Origin: Rhodobacteraceae bacterium (ex Bugula neritina AB1)
GTDB taxonomy: Bacteria > Pseudomonadota > Alphaproteobacteria > Rhodobacterales > Rhodobacteraceae
DNA: 33,499 nucleotides
Assembly: GCA_001730095.1 (NCBI GenBank)
Contig: MDLF01000106.1
Coordinates: forward strand, 1-33,499
Reading direction: 5' to 3'
Shown here: one piece after another, positions 26,575 to 33,499 of the stretch
Position numbering within the stretch: position 1 is the stretch's first letter
Layout of the letters: each line of letters starts with the position of its first letter
Position numbers and translations under genes: made by a program
Notes under the pieces: generated by a model
The model's database searches: none
What the model was told of the DNA's origin: nothing
Seen by the model: only the letters and a program-made list of their open reading frames with translations

Positions 26575-27240
26575 TCAGTGGCGCTGTGTCGGCGGCGGCG
26601 GCAGCTGATCCGACGCCCAAAGCGCCGCCTGGGTGCGATTCTTGGCGCCGATCTTGCGAAAGCAGGTGCGCAGATGCACTTTCACCGTGGCTTCGCAGAT
26701 CCCCAGTTCATTGGCGATGCTCTTGTTGGTGGCGCCTTCGGTCAGCTTGGCCAGGATCAGCTGCTCACGGTCCGACAGACCGTGGCTGGCCCGGGGTCGG
26801 CTGCCGGATCCGTTGCCATGTCGGTCCGGCTGCATTGTTCTGTCCGCCGCCGTCGTCTCCTCCGCCAGCGCCGCGGGCAGCACGATGCGGTAACCGTCCT
26901 GCACAACCTTCAGCGCAGCAATCAGCGCATTTGCTGATTTGCGCTCGGGGATCACCGCTTCGGCATAGGCGCTAAGGCTCACCTGAACCTCAGGCGGGCA
27001 GCCATCGCCGGCGACCAGAATCAGCGGTGCCGTGCCTTTCCCGGCGCGAAAGGCGCTCAGCTCGGCTTCCAGCGCCGCCCCGGTGTCATGACTGTAGAAC
27101 AGGACCAGATCCTGCGCGGCCAGCGGCGGCAATTCTGCCAAAGTGGCGCAACAGCTGCCGGTCTCATACTCATGTGCTTCACAGATGGTCAGAAACATGT
27201 CCCTGAGAAGCCTGCTTTCCCCCACAATATGCACAGGCAT
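26575..27240 (-). CDS. LuxR-type regulator with degenerate receiver domain
   Basis: A 221-residue DNA-binding regulator. The C-terminal LuxR helix-turn-helix is clear: LSDREQLILAKLTEGATNKS (155-174), then IANELGICEATVKVHLR (175-191) and the closing KIGAKNRTQA. The N-terminus (1-125) has a response-regulator-like alpha/beta pattern, but the acidic pair of strand 1 is replaced (VHIVGES), and the phospho-acceptor position at the end of strand 3 (DLVLFYSHD) appears to be Tyr49 instead of Asp. It is therefore unlikely to be controlled by ordinary phosphorylation; CsgD/VpsT-type biofilm regulators show similar architecture. AAAGGAG precedes the ATG. It reads away from the second LuxR gene across a roughly 660-bp intergenic region. 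Targets are unknown; the neighbouring RTX or polysaccharide genes are candidates. Confidence 0.85.
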   Translation of the reverse strand: MPVHIVGESRLLRDMFLTICEAHEYETGSCCATLAELPPLAAQDLVLFYSHDTGAALEAELSAFRAGKGTAPLILVAGDGCPPEVQVSLSAYAEAVIPERKSANALIAALKVVQDGYRIVLPAALAEETTAADRTMQPDRHGNGSGSRPRASHGLSDREQLILAKLTEGATNKSIANELGICEATVKVHLRTCFRKIGAKNRTQAALWASDQLPPPPTQRH

Positions 27241-27267
27241 TAAAAACTCCTTTACTCACTAACACAT

Positions 27268-27286
27268 GCCGGATCCTGCATCCGGC
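27268..27286. promoter_or_regulatory. Inverted repeat near the LuxR-type gene start
   Basis: GCCGGAT (27268-27274), spacer CCTGC, ATCCGGC (27280-27286): perfect 7-bp arms centred about 37 bp upstream of the ATG at 27240. It could be an operator, possibly for autoregulation, or a leader hairpin. Confidence 0.4.
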
Positions 27287-27512
27287 CCGTCCTCAGGGCG
27301 CGCTATTCTGTGGCAGACCTGCCCCCGCAGACCGCCTTTCAGCAATGCGCTGCCGCTCCCTGAAACACACTTCCCCGCCTGCCGCCATCGCAGTCCCGGC
27401 TGCACATCCGCGCTGCCGTTTCCGGATCGTGATAAAAACAGAACATACCCGGGAAAAACAATCTGGACCGGGTAGCGCAAACGGGCGTTCAAACACTTCT
27501 GATGCGCATTGC

Positions 27513-27521
27513 TGTGGATAA
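27513..27521 (-). promoter_or_regulatory. Perfect DnaA box (TTATCCACA), reverse orientation
   Basis: TGTGGATAA on the plus strand is the exact complement of the strong DnaA box TTATCCACA. It is about 206 bp from a second perfect box in the opposite orientation. Confidence 0.55.
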
Positions 27522-27715
27522 ACCATAGCGAATCTATCCTTTTTTGTTAAGAAACTTCCCCTTTTGCGGCAGCGCTTTCTGGCCTCTCCCACCGCCCGCT
27601 ATCCAAAGGCCTCCTTTACTTCATTGTTTTAATAGCAAAATGCCTGAATTTCTCGACGTCACAAGCATTGCACTCATTTGGGAGACGCTCTGTTTCCAGA
27701 GGAACCACCGCAATC

Positions 27716-27735
27716 TTAAGAATTTCTTATCCACA
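27716..27735 (+). promoter_or_regulatory. Perfect DnaA box overlapping a CtrA-like TTAA-N7-TTAT site
   Basis: TTATCCACA at 27727-27735 is a perfect DnaA box. TTAA at 27716-27719 followed after 7 nt by TTAT matches the alphaproteobacterial CtrA pattern TTAA-N7-TTAA with one mismatch, and it shares the TTAT with the DnaA box. Overlap of CtrA and DnaA sites is known from the Caulobacter origin. Function here is unproven. Confidence 0.45.
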
Positions 27736-27903
27736 GGCGAAACAACCCAGGAGCGTCCGAATCGACATGGATTACCTCAAAAGGATATCCTCATAGGAGT
27801 ATTCTAAGCGCCACGACCTGCGGCCGCCCCAGCCTTTGGCGTACCCCCTCTGCCCGGTTTGCCCCTGCGGGCACTGTGCTACCTTCAAGGTATTCATAAT
27901 GTC

Positions 27904-28986
27904 ATGCCGGGGGGCAACATGGTTATGTTGAATGCGTCCGTTGCGCAAACGGGCAGGTTATTATTTTCGAAGTCTTTGCAAAGGCAAATATCTTCTCTGA
28001 CACCCTTAGCCCTGGTTCAGCCAGGGCATCGCGGCGCGCCGGTGCTGACCAGCGCCGACACTCTGGGCGAAACCTGCCCGGACGCAGCCGCACTGCTGCG
28101 GCGTCAGCTGCGGCCAGGGCCTGCCGAGGGCTTCCGCCCGCGGCAGGCGGGGGGAGCAGCAGCACGGGCCCTGGCGGCCCGGCTGCCGTCGGCACTGCAA
28201 CAGGACCTGGCAGAGAACTGCAATTGGGCGCTGTTTTCCTGCAGCTTTGAGGACGGCAGCGAAGATCTGATCGCACTGAAGCTGGAAGACGGTCCGCATG
28301 ACGCCCATTGCGGCGACATCCTGCAGGCGATCTGGCCGGTTCTGCGCGAGGACAGCCTGCGCGAGCTGACAGGAGAAACCCAGGCAGCCGTGACCAGTGC
28401 GCTGCTCTGGACAATCTCCAAAAAAAGCGACAGCGCGGTGCTGGTGCTTGATGCGGCGGGCACGCTTTTGCATTGCAATGAGTCCGGCCGCGACATGCTG
28501 GATGGCGGCGGCCTGCTCAGCGACAGCTCCGGCCGCCTCCGATGCGCCCGCCCGGGCGAGACTGCAGGCTTCTATGCGGCGGTGGCCGAATGCGCCCGCA
28601 GCCGCCGCGGCTCGCAGCAGCACCCGCGTGAATTGATCCTGTTCCTGGAAGACAGCCACAGCAGCATGCGGCTGCCAATCTCGCTGACCCGCTACCGCTG
28701 CGCCGGTGCAGAAACGCCGCTGGTGGTGGCGATCCTGCCGCGCCAGCCCGACCGCACCCGCATTGAGATGCTGGCCCAGAAAATGGGACTGTCGCCCTGC
28801 GAAGCCCGGGTGGCGGCCCTGATCCAGCTGGGGCTCAGCAACCGCGAGGCAGCACATATCGCCGGCCTCAAGGTGCAGACTTTCAACACCTATGCCAAGC
28901 GGGTACTGGCCAAGACCCAGGCCGCTGGCCGCGCCGAGATGGCGCAGCGGCTGACCTGGCAGGCCTCAGTGGGGAGGGCGTCATGA
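27904..28986 (+). CDS. LuxR-type transcriptional regulator with PAS-like sensor region
   Basis: About 360 residues. The start is uncertain: ATG 27904 is used here, but ATG 27919, preceded by GGGGGG, and an upstream TTG at 27859 are possible. The C-terminal 60 residues form a LuxR helix-turn-helix: MGLSPCEARVAALIQLGLSN, then REAAHIAGLKVQTFNTYAKR and VLAKTQAAGRAEM. The middle segment SAVLVLDAAGTLLHCNESGR, about 175 residues before the end, looks like the start of a PAS domain, suggesting a small-molecule or redox input. There is no N-acyl-homoserine-lactone-binding signature or receiver domain. The stop overlaps the next gene by ATGA (28983-28986), so regulator and membrane protein are co-translated. 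Likely target: the RTX/type I secretion genes immediately downstream, by position only. Confidence 0.83.
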   Translation: MPGGNMVMLNASVAQTGRLLFSKSLQRQISSLTPLALVQPGHRGAPVLTSADTLGETCPDAAALLRRQLRPGPAEGFRPRQAGGAAARALAARLPSALQQDLAENCNWALFSCSFEDGSEDLIALKLEDGPHDAHCGDILQAIWPVLREDSLRELTGETQAAVTSALLWTISKKSDSAVLVLDAAGTLLHCNESGRDMLDGGGLLSDSSGRLRCARPGETAGFYAAVAECARSRRGSQQHPRELILFLEDSHSSMRLPISLTRYRCAGAETPLVVAILPRQPDRTRIEMLAQKMGLSPCEARVAALIQLGLSNREAAHIAGLKVQTFNTYAKRVLAKTQAAGRAEMAQRLTWQASVGRAS

Positions 28987-29606
28987 ACAAGATGGCGCAA
29001 CAACCTCCGGTGCAGGGCCCGCCAGCCCCGGCCACCCGCCCGCAGCAGCCTGTACTGGATCAATCTGCACGCCAGCCTGCAGCCCAACCAGCACCCCATG
29101 CGCAGAACAAACAGGTCAAGCAGACCAAACCGGCCCAGCCGCCGCAGCTGAGCGCGGCCCTGCTGGAGCAGATCGCCACCGTACTGCGCAAGGGGGAGAA
29201 CCCACTGGCGGCCCAGGCCGATCTGGCACAACTGCACAAGCGCATTGTCCAGATGTTCACCACCCTGAACGAAGGCCTGAACGAGACCCAGGCCCGCAAG
29301 GCCGCCGCCGATCGCACGGCACTGACCGCCCGCATCGATCAGCTGGAGGAAGCCGTGAACCGGATGGAGGGGGCGCTTCGGATTGAATTTGAACCCGTCC
29401 TGAAAGCCGCTGTGGGCGATGCGCTGACGCAGGCCCTGCCCAAACCCCGCCGCCGCTGGCGCGGGACGGCGGCCGCTTTGCTGCTGGCGGCAGCGGCTTT
29501 GGCCGCAGGTGTGTATTGGCATGTTCCGCTGCAAGAGACAGCCCGCAACGCAGCGGCCGCCCTTGAAACCCGTACCGGCTGGCAGCTGCCGGGCGGCTGG
29601 AACTGA
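28983..29606 (+). CDS. Single-pass membrane protein with disordered N-terminus and coiled coil
   Basis: A 207-residue protein of unknown family. Residues 1-55 are Pro/Gln/Ala-rich and probably disordered (QQPPVQGPPAPATRPQQP). Residues 56-140 are helical, with a heptad pattern around ALTARIDQLEEAVNRMEGAL (113-132), so it probably oligomerises. A basic stretch PKPRRRWRG is followed by one hydrophobic helix (161-179, TAAALLLAAAALAAGVYW) and a short polar tail. By the positive-inside rule the long N-terminal part is cytoplasmic. Translation is coupled to the LuxR-type gene by an ATGA overlap, hinting that the two proteins act together, for example by holding the regulator at the membrane. The RTX gene follows after 185 bp. 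No enzymatic motif was seen. Confidence 0.78.
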   Translation: MNKMAQQPPVQGPPAPATRPQQPVLDQSARQPAAQPAPHAQNKQVKQTKPAQPPQLSAALLEQIATVLRKGENPLAAQADLAQLHKRIVQMFTTLNEGLNETQARKAAADRTALTARIDQLEEAVNRMEGALRIEFEPVLKAAVGDALTQALPKPRRRWRGTAAALLLAAAALAAGVYWHVPLQETARNAAAALETRTGWQLPGGWN

Positions 29607-29624
29607 AACCGGTACATTTGTCCC

Positions 29625-29769
29625 CATTTGGGGGCATCCGGCGGTCCAGGTTTGCGTTGCAATGGGAACAGAGGCATCCACTGCGCCTTTTTATGCCGAT
29701 CCGGCCCTGACAGCCGGAGGCAATGACGGGGGACCCATCCGGGCAGTCTCTGCCCTTTTGCCCCAAATG
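29625..29769 (+). promoter_or_regulatory. Leader inverted repeats before the large RTX gene
   Basis: TGTCCCC-ATTT-GGGGGCA (29619-29636) forms a local hairpin. Its CATTTGGGG (29625-29633) can instead pair with CCCCAAATG (29761-29769), six nt before the strong GAGGAGG ribosome site at 29776-29782. Alternative leader folds are possible; function is inferred only. Confidence 0.3.
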
Positions 29770-29791
29770 AGTAACGAGGAGGAAATTTACC

Positions 29792-32335
29792 ATGGGTATC
29801 GAAGACAGAAATCCAGAGTGGGAAGTCTGCAATCCCGAGTGCGACATAGAATATTCCGACAGCAAGAACGATCCGAACTACAATGACGGCACCACCGAAC
29901 AGGGTGACTCCGGCGGCAATGTGATCAACCTGAATGATCACGATGCCGGCGACAATGCCCGCGGCGGCGGCGGCAATGATTTCATTTACGGCAATGCGCA
30001 TAACAACAAGCTGAACGGCCAATCCGGCCAGGATCACATCGAAGGCAAGGATGGCGACGACCTGATCAAGGGCGGCACCGGCAATGACAAACTGTTCGGC
30101 GGCGACGGCGACGGCAAGGGCACTCCTGAACAGGTGATTGTCGGCCATGAAGTCTGGATCGATCAGGAGACCTGGGAAGAACACCGGACGCCAATTTATG
30201 AAGACCGGTATATCGACGACGGCGACGACTGGATCGACGGTGAGGAAGGCTGCGATTACATCGACGGCGAAACCGGCAACGACCAGATCCTGGGTGGCGA
30301 GGACAGCGACTCCCTGTTCGGCGGCGACGGTGATGACCACATCTTCGGCGACACCGCAGGCGACAATCCGGAAGGTGATGCCGGCGACTACATGTACGGC
30401 GACGACGGCAACGACTGCATGGACGGCGAAGGCGGCGACGACTGGATGTGGGGCGACGGCGGCACTCTGAGATCCTGGAATGAGCCCGTCTATGACCAGA
30501 ACGAAGAAGGCGAAATGGTCCAGGTCGGCACCAAAACCGTCTACGGCAACGGCAGCAACGGCGATGATGCCCACGACGAGGACCACAGCAACAACAACGA
30601 CACCATGTACGGCCGCAGCGGCAATGACCGCATGCACGGCCAGCAGGGCGACGACCGCATGTCCGGCGGTCTGGGCGATGACCTGGTCATCGGTGGCACC
30701 GGCAACGACGAGATGTTCGGTGATGAACGCCAGTCGCAGAATGACGATCTTGACTTCGGCGCTGACAGCGGCACCGGCAACAAGATCGAGCAGGTTGATG
30801 GCGACGACTGCATGCTGGGCGGCGATGGTGACGACACCATGGACGGCCAGGGCGGCAACGACACCATGTTCGGTGAAGATGACAACGACCTGATGCAGGG
30901 CGGCCGCGGCCATGACTTGATGGGCGGCGGTGCCGGCGACGATGACGTCAACGGCGGTGCCGGCGAAGACACCATGCGCGGCGGTACCGGCAATGACGTG
31001 CTGGAAGGCGGCGCTCAGGGCGATCTGATCTTCGGTGACCGGGGCAATAACCTGGGGAACAGCCATCACGGCGAATATGACATCAACTGGAGCTGCGACA
31101 AGGATCTCAAGGAACCGGAACCTGCCAGTGACGATACCGGTCACAACAACCACGACTATGGGCTGCGCCAGGTTGACTGCCCGGATTGCTATGAGACCTA
31201 CGACAAGGGCTTGGCAGACGGTAACGATCGCATCCGTGGCGGTGACGGCGACGACACCATGTACGGCGAAGGCGGCAATGATGTCATCATTGGCGGCGAC
31301 GGCAATGACTTCGGCAGCGGTGGCGACGGCGACGACATCCTCAAAGGCGGCGTCGGCAATGACAAGCTGCACGGCGATGATGACGACGACTGCGTCCATG
31401 GCGGTGCAGGCCACGACCTTCTCTATGGCGATGCCGGCAACGACACCATCAAGGGTGGCGCTGACGCAGACAAAGCCTGGGGCGGCACTGGCGACGACTA
31501 TATCTATGGTCAGGACGGCAATGACTCCCTTAACGGCGAGGAAGGCGACGACCATATCTATGGCGGCTCTGGGAATGACTGGCTGAAAGGCGGCGATGAC
31601 GACGACAAGCTGGCCGGCGGCCGCGGCAAAGACCTGCTGGAAGGTGAAGACGGCGATGACAAGCTGTATGGCGGCAAAGGCCGTGACGTCCTGAAGGGCG
31701 GCGAGCATGAGGACGACCTGTACGGCGGCTCCCAGAACGACTGCCTCTATGGTGGCCGGGGCAATGACAACCTGTACGGCGGCCGCGGCAAGGACTTCCT
31801 GGACGGCGGCGAAGACAATGACAATCTCTTCGGCGACGGCGGCAACGACTGGCTGAAAGGCGGCAAGGGCGACGACATGCTGACCGGCGGCAACGGCAAG
31901 GATGTCTTCATTGTTGATCTGGTCTGGAAAGACGGCGCCTTTACCTCTGAGGATGGAGAGGACACCATCAAGGACTTCGACATCGACGAAGAACATGATG
32001 TGCTGCTGTTCCGTGTCACCAACATGAGCGGCAGCCCGCTGTCCGCTTCTGAGGCCTTTGCCAAGCTGGACGAGGGCGACGCCAGCGTCTCAGACGACGG
32101 CACCGACACCACCATCTCAGTGGGCGGCGCGACAGTGAATATCCTCGGCCTGACCGGCAACGAGGCTCCATTCACCTCTCTGGGCCACAGCACAAGCCAG
32201 TACGGCTTTGGCATCAACGCGGTGACCTCCGGCGATGCGGGCAGCTACGAAGCCATCCGTGTCCTGACGGCAGAGCAGTTTGATGACGCCTACGAAAACA
32301 TTTGGGGTCAGCATCACTACTATGATGTGAGCTGA
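29792..32335 (+). CDS. Large acidic RTX calcium-binding protein, type I secretion substrate
   Basis: An 847-residue very acidic protein with a strong GAGGAGG ribosome site 9 nt before ATG 29792. Residues about 55-700 are dominated by GGxGxDxhx nonapeptides (GGTGNDKLFGGDG, GGSGNDWLKGG, GGRGKDLLEGEDGDD), which form calcium-filled beta-rolls after export. The run is broken by several non-repeat inserts (about 110-145, 225-260, 310-330 and 420-470). The end is a cap and secretion-signal region: GNGKDVFIVDL, DTIKDFDIDEEHDVLLF, and a tail ending in aromatic/acidic residues. There is no Sec signal. Ten cysteines, including CNPEC near the start and a CPDC motif, are odd for this family. There is no recognisable enzyme domain, so a matrix, adhesion or calcium-scaffold role is likely. 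The exporter gene follows directly. Confidence 0.88.
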   Translation: MGIEDRNPEWEVCNPECDIEYSDSKNDPNYNDGTTEQGDSGGNVINLNDHDAGDNARGGGGNDFIYGNAHNNKLNGQSGQDHIEGKDGDDLIKGGTGNDKLFGGDGDGKGTPEQVIVGHEVWIDQETWEEHRTPIYEDRYIDDGDDWIDGEEGCDYIDGETGNDQILGGEDSDSLFGGDGDDHIFGDTAGDNPEGDAGDYMYGDDGNDCMDGEGGDDWMWGDGGTLRSWNEPVYDQNEEGEMVQVGTKTVYGNGSNGDDAHDEDHSNNNDTMYGRSGNDRMHGQQGDDRMSGGLGDDLVIGGTGNDEMFGDERQSQNDDLDFGADSGTGNKIEQVDGDDCMLGGDGDDTMDGQGGNDTMFGEDDNDLMQGGRGHDLMGGGAGDDDVNGGAGEDTMRGGTGNDVLEGGAQGDLIFGDRGNNLGNSHHGEYDINWSCDKDLKEPEPASDDTGHNNHDYGLRQVDCPDCYETYDKGLADGNDRIRGGDGDDTMYGEGGNDVIIGGDGNDFGSGGDGDDILKGGVGNDKLHGDDDDDCVHGGAGHDLLYGDAGNDTIKGGADADKAWGGTGDDYIYGQDGNDSLNGEEGDDHIYGGSGNDWLKGGDDDDKLAGGRGKDLLEGEDGDDKLYGGKGRDVLKGGEHEDDLYGGSQNDCLYGGRGNDNLYGGRGKDFLDGGEDNDNLFGDGGNDWLKGGKGDDMLTGGNGKDVFIVDLVWKDGAFTSEDGEDTIKDFDIDEEHDVLLFRVTNMSGSPLSASEAFAKLDEGDASVSDDGTDTTISVGGATVNILGLTGNEAPFTSLGHSTSQYGFGINAVTSGDAGSYEAIRVLTAEQFDDAYENIWGQHHYYDVS
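29960..31905 (+). repeat. RTX repeat-coding tract of the large RTX protein
   Basis: Degenerate 27-bp units, rich in GGCGGCnnnGGCnAnGAC, run through most of the gene with four interruptions. The tract also opens a long reverse-strand frame made of valine/alanine-rich repeats, which is an artefact of this periodicity. Confidence 0.8.
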
Positions 32336-32345
32336 ACATAGGAAC

Positions 32346-32374
32346 GGCGGGCCTGGGGACTCCCCGGGCCCGCC
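32346..32374 (+). terminator. Strong hairpin after the RTX gene (attenuator-like)
   Basis: GGCGGGCC, then GGGG-ACT-CCCC, then GGCCCGCC: 12 perfect pairs plus one T-G pair around a 3-nt loop, 11 bp after the RTX stop. There is no T-run. It probably trims transcription or protects the RTX message, so that more substrate than exporter is made. Confidence 0.6.
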
Positions 32375-32376
32375 TA

Positions 32377-32435
32377 GCCCTGGTTCAGGACAGCGATTTG
32401 GTCCCCGGCCAAGGATTGCATCCTTGGACCAGGGC
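32377..32435 (+). promoter_or_regulatory. Nested inverted repeats before the type I exporter gene
   Basis: The outer arms GCCCTGGT (32377-32384) and ACCAGGGC (32428-32435) enclose an inner perfect hairpin CCAAGGAT-TGC-ATCCTTGG (32409-32427). A third element TGGTCC (32399-32404) could compete for GGACCA (32426-32431). Mutually exclusive folds are possible between the RTX and exporter genes. Confidence 0.45.
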
Positions 32436-32487
32436 GCTGGACTCCAGATTTACAACTTCAACATCGTGCAGCCGGGGGGCTACGACA

Positions 32488-33499
32488 ATGAAGATAAGAC
32501 GGGTATTTGACGGTCAACGGGGGGTGCTTGCCGCCGTGTTTACAGCAAGCATCTTTGTGAATCTCCTTGTCCTGACAGCGCCGCTTTACATGCTGCAGCT
32601 TTTTTCCCGGGTCATGGCCTCGGGCAGCATGCCCACTCTGATTGCACTGACCACCGGCGCAGCCATTGCGCTGGTGTTCTTTTTCCTCTTTGACATGATC
32701 CGCCAGCGTCTGGTGGCCCGGCTGGGCTCCCGGCTGGAAGCCCGGCTCAGCCCGGTGGTGCTTGAAGGTATGATCAGCGGCCAGGTGCCGCCTGACCTGC
32801 GCCAGTCCGAACCCATCCGCGACATTCAGGAGCTGCGCGGCTTTGTCACCAGCCCGCTGTTTCTGGCGCTGCTGGACGCACCTTGGTCGCTGATCTTTCT
32901 GATGCTGATCTTTACGTTCAGCCCGATCCTTGGCGCGGTGGCGCTGGCCGGGCTTGTGCTGCTGTTTGCTCTTGGCCTGCTCAACGAGATGCTGGCTCGC
33001 GAACCGATGAATGAGGCCACCAAACAGGCCTCTGAAACCAATGCCGCCGTGGGTGAGATGATGCAGAACGCCCCCCTCATCCACGCCATGGGCAAAACCA
33101 CGCCATTGATTGCGCGCTGGCAGCTCAAGGCGTTCTCGGCCCTGATGTTCAACACATTGGCCACCGACCGGGTGGCGTTGATCACCTCCTTGGCAAAGGC
33201 CATGCGCATGGGGCTGCAAATCGCAATGCTGGGCACCGGTGTGGTGCTGGTGATCAACAATCAGCTGACACCGGGGCTGATGATTGCCTCCTCGATCCTC
33301 TTGGGCCGTGCTGCGGCGCCGGTAGAGCAGTCAATTGCCGGCTGGCGCGCTTTTCTGAAGGCGCGCGGCGCCCAGGGGCGGTTGAACACATTCCTGTCCC
33401 ATCTCGGCGCTGCCCCAGAGCGGCTGGAGCTGCCTGAGCCCGAAGGCCGACTGGCGGTGGAAAACGCCACCGTGGTGCTGCCCGGGCGTCCGGATCCGC
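32488..33499 (+). CDS. Type I secretion permease/ATPase, PrtD-type (N-terminal part, 3' end outside window)
   Basis: The first 337 residues of an ABC exporter of the PrtD/HlyB type, the inner-membrane engine of type I secretion. The frame is open from ATG 32488 to the window edge, so the ATP-binding domain is not visible. Membrane segments include GVLAAVFTASIFVNLLVLTA (12-31) followed by PLYMLQLFSRVMASGSMPTL, a sequence highly typical of PrtD-family permeases. Others are LIALTTGAAIALVFFFLFDM, LFLALLDAPWSLIFLMLIF, and the helix pair after ILGAVALAGLVLLFALGLLN. The start of the linker to the nucleotide-binding domain (LAVENATVVLPG) is just reached. Placed 152 bp after the large RTX gene, it should export that protein together with an HlyD-like adaptor expected downstream. 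There is no N-terminal peptidase domain. Confidence 0.93.
   Translation, partial: MKIRRVFDGQRGVLAAVFTASIFVNLLVLTAPLYMLQLFSRVMASGSMPTLIALTTGAAIALVFFFLFDMIRQRLVARLGSRLEARLSPVVLEGMISGQVPPDLRQSEPIRDIQELRGFVTSPLFLALLDAPWSLIFLMLIFTFSPILGAVALAGLVLLFALGLLNEMLAREPMNEATKQASETNAAVGEMMQNAPLIHAMGKTTPLIARWQLKAFSALMFNTLATDRVALITSLAKAMRMGLQIAMLGTGVVLVINNQLTPGLMIASSILLGRAAAPVEQSIAGWRAFLKARGAQGRLNTFLSHLGAAPERLELPEPEGRLAVENATVVLPGRPDP

Larger units (their letters stand above)
27241..27903. promoter_or_regulatory. Long AT-richer intergenic region between two divergent LuxR-type genes
   Basis: About 660 bp with no convincing gene. It is visibly more AT-rich than its surroundings between 27500 and 27800. It holds a 7-bp-arm hairpin near the first regulator, two perfect DnaA boxes in opposite orientation, a CtrA-like half-site pair and a 10-bp palindrome AGGATATCCT (27782-27791). 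Promoters for both regulators must lie here. The short open frame at 27544-27807 lacks a ribosome site and familiar content and was not accepted. Confidence 0.6.

Noticed and set aside
27544-27807. Small plus-strand open frame of 87 codons in the DnaA-box region
   Set aside because: No ribosome site, no familiar composition, and it covers regulatory sequence; also the nine-codon frame at 27770-27799 was judged too weak to call.
27241-27903. Calling the region a replication origin outright
   Set aside because: Only two perfect DnaA boxes are seen, with no replication initiator or partition genes in the window; kept as a finding instead of an oriC feature.
29339-31996. Reverse-strand open frame of 885 codons across the large RTX gene
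   Set aside because: It is made of repeating valine/alanine strings that mirror the 27-bp RTX period, has no ribosome site and lies opposite a gene with clear family motifs.

Overview
The window is a GC-rich (by eye about 65%) stretch of an alphaproteobacterium, most likely a marine member of the Rhodobacterales (Roseobacter group). This rests on gene content (RTX proteins with a PrtD-type exporter, a DUF2793 protein, dTDP-rhamnose genes, many sulfotransferases), codon use and dense GTGA/ATGA gene overlaps. No rRNA, tRNA, CRISPR array, transposase or integrase was seen. All assignments come from reading translated sequence and remembered family motifs; no database search was run.

Positions 1-16400 are a glycan assembly region. 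It starts with the 3' end of a UDP-galactopyranose mutase gene (glf). A minus-strand operon reads 6968->451: a 1107-residue protein with three glycosyltransferase-like modules, a TupA-like ATP-grasp protein, a sulfotransferase, a small unknown protein and a GT2 glycosyltransferase. A second small unknown protein (7146-7685) and a stand-alone GT10-type fucosyltransferase-like gene (8795->7716) follow. A plus-strand run then carries two coiled-coil proteins, a second sulfotransferase, gmd and fcl (GDP-L-fucose synthesis), a third sulfotransferase and manC (GDP-mannose supply). GDP-fucose synthesis, two GT10 modules and three sulfotransferases together suggest a fucosylated, sulfated surface or extracellular polysaccharide. 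No Wzx/Wzy/Wza or ABC export genes are visible here.

Positions 16400-25640 hold a minus-strand protein that joins a phage-type DUF2793 N-terminus to a G2-type self-cleaving chaperone domain, then a beta-propeller/RTX calcium-binding protein. A minus-strand dTDP-L-rhamnose operon follows (rmlC, rmlB, a YdjM-like membrane protein, rmlD, rmlA), then a plus-strand GT4 glycosyltransferase.

Positions 25700-33499 look like a regulated secretion module. They hold a disordered proline-rich protein with PPxY motifs, a LuxR-type regulator with a degenerate receiver domain, and a roughly 660-bp intergenic region with two perfect DnaA boxes. A second LuxR-type regulator follows, overlapping a coiled-coil single-pass membrane protein. 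Last come a large acidic RTX protein with unusual cysteines and the start of its likely PrtD-type type I exporter, which runs off the window. Hairpins sit between the RTX gene and the exporter.

Taken together the window looks like a biofilm/surface-matrix locus: nucleotide-sugar supply, sugar transfer and sulfation, secreted RTX matrix proteins, and LuxR-type regulators.
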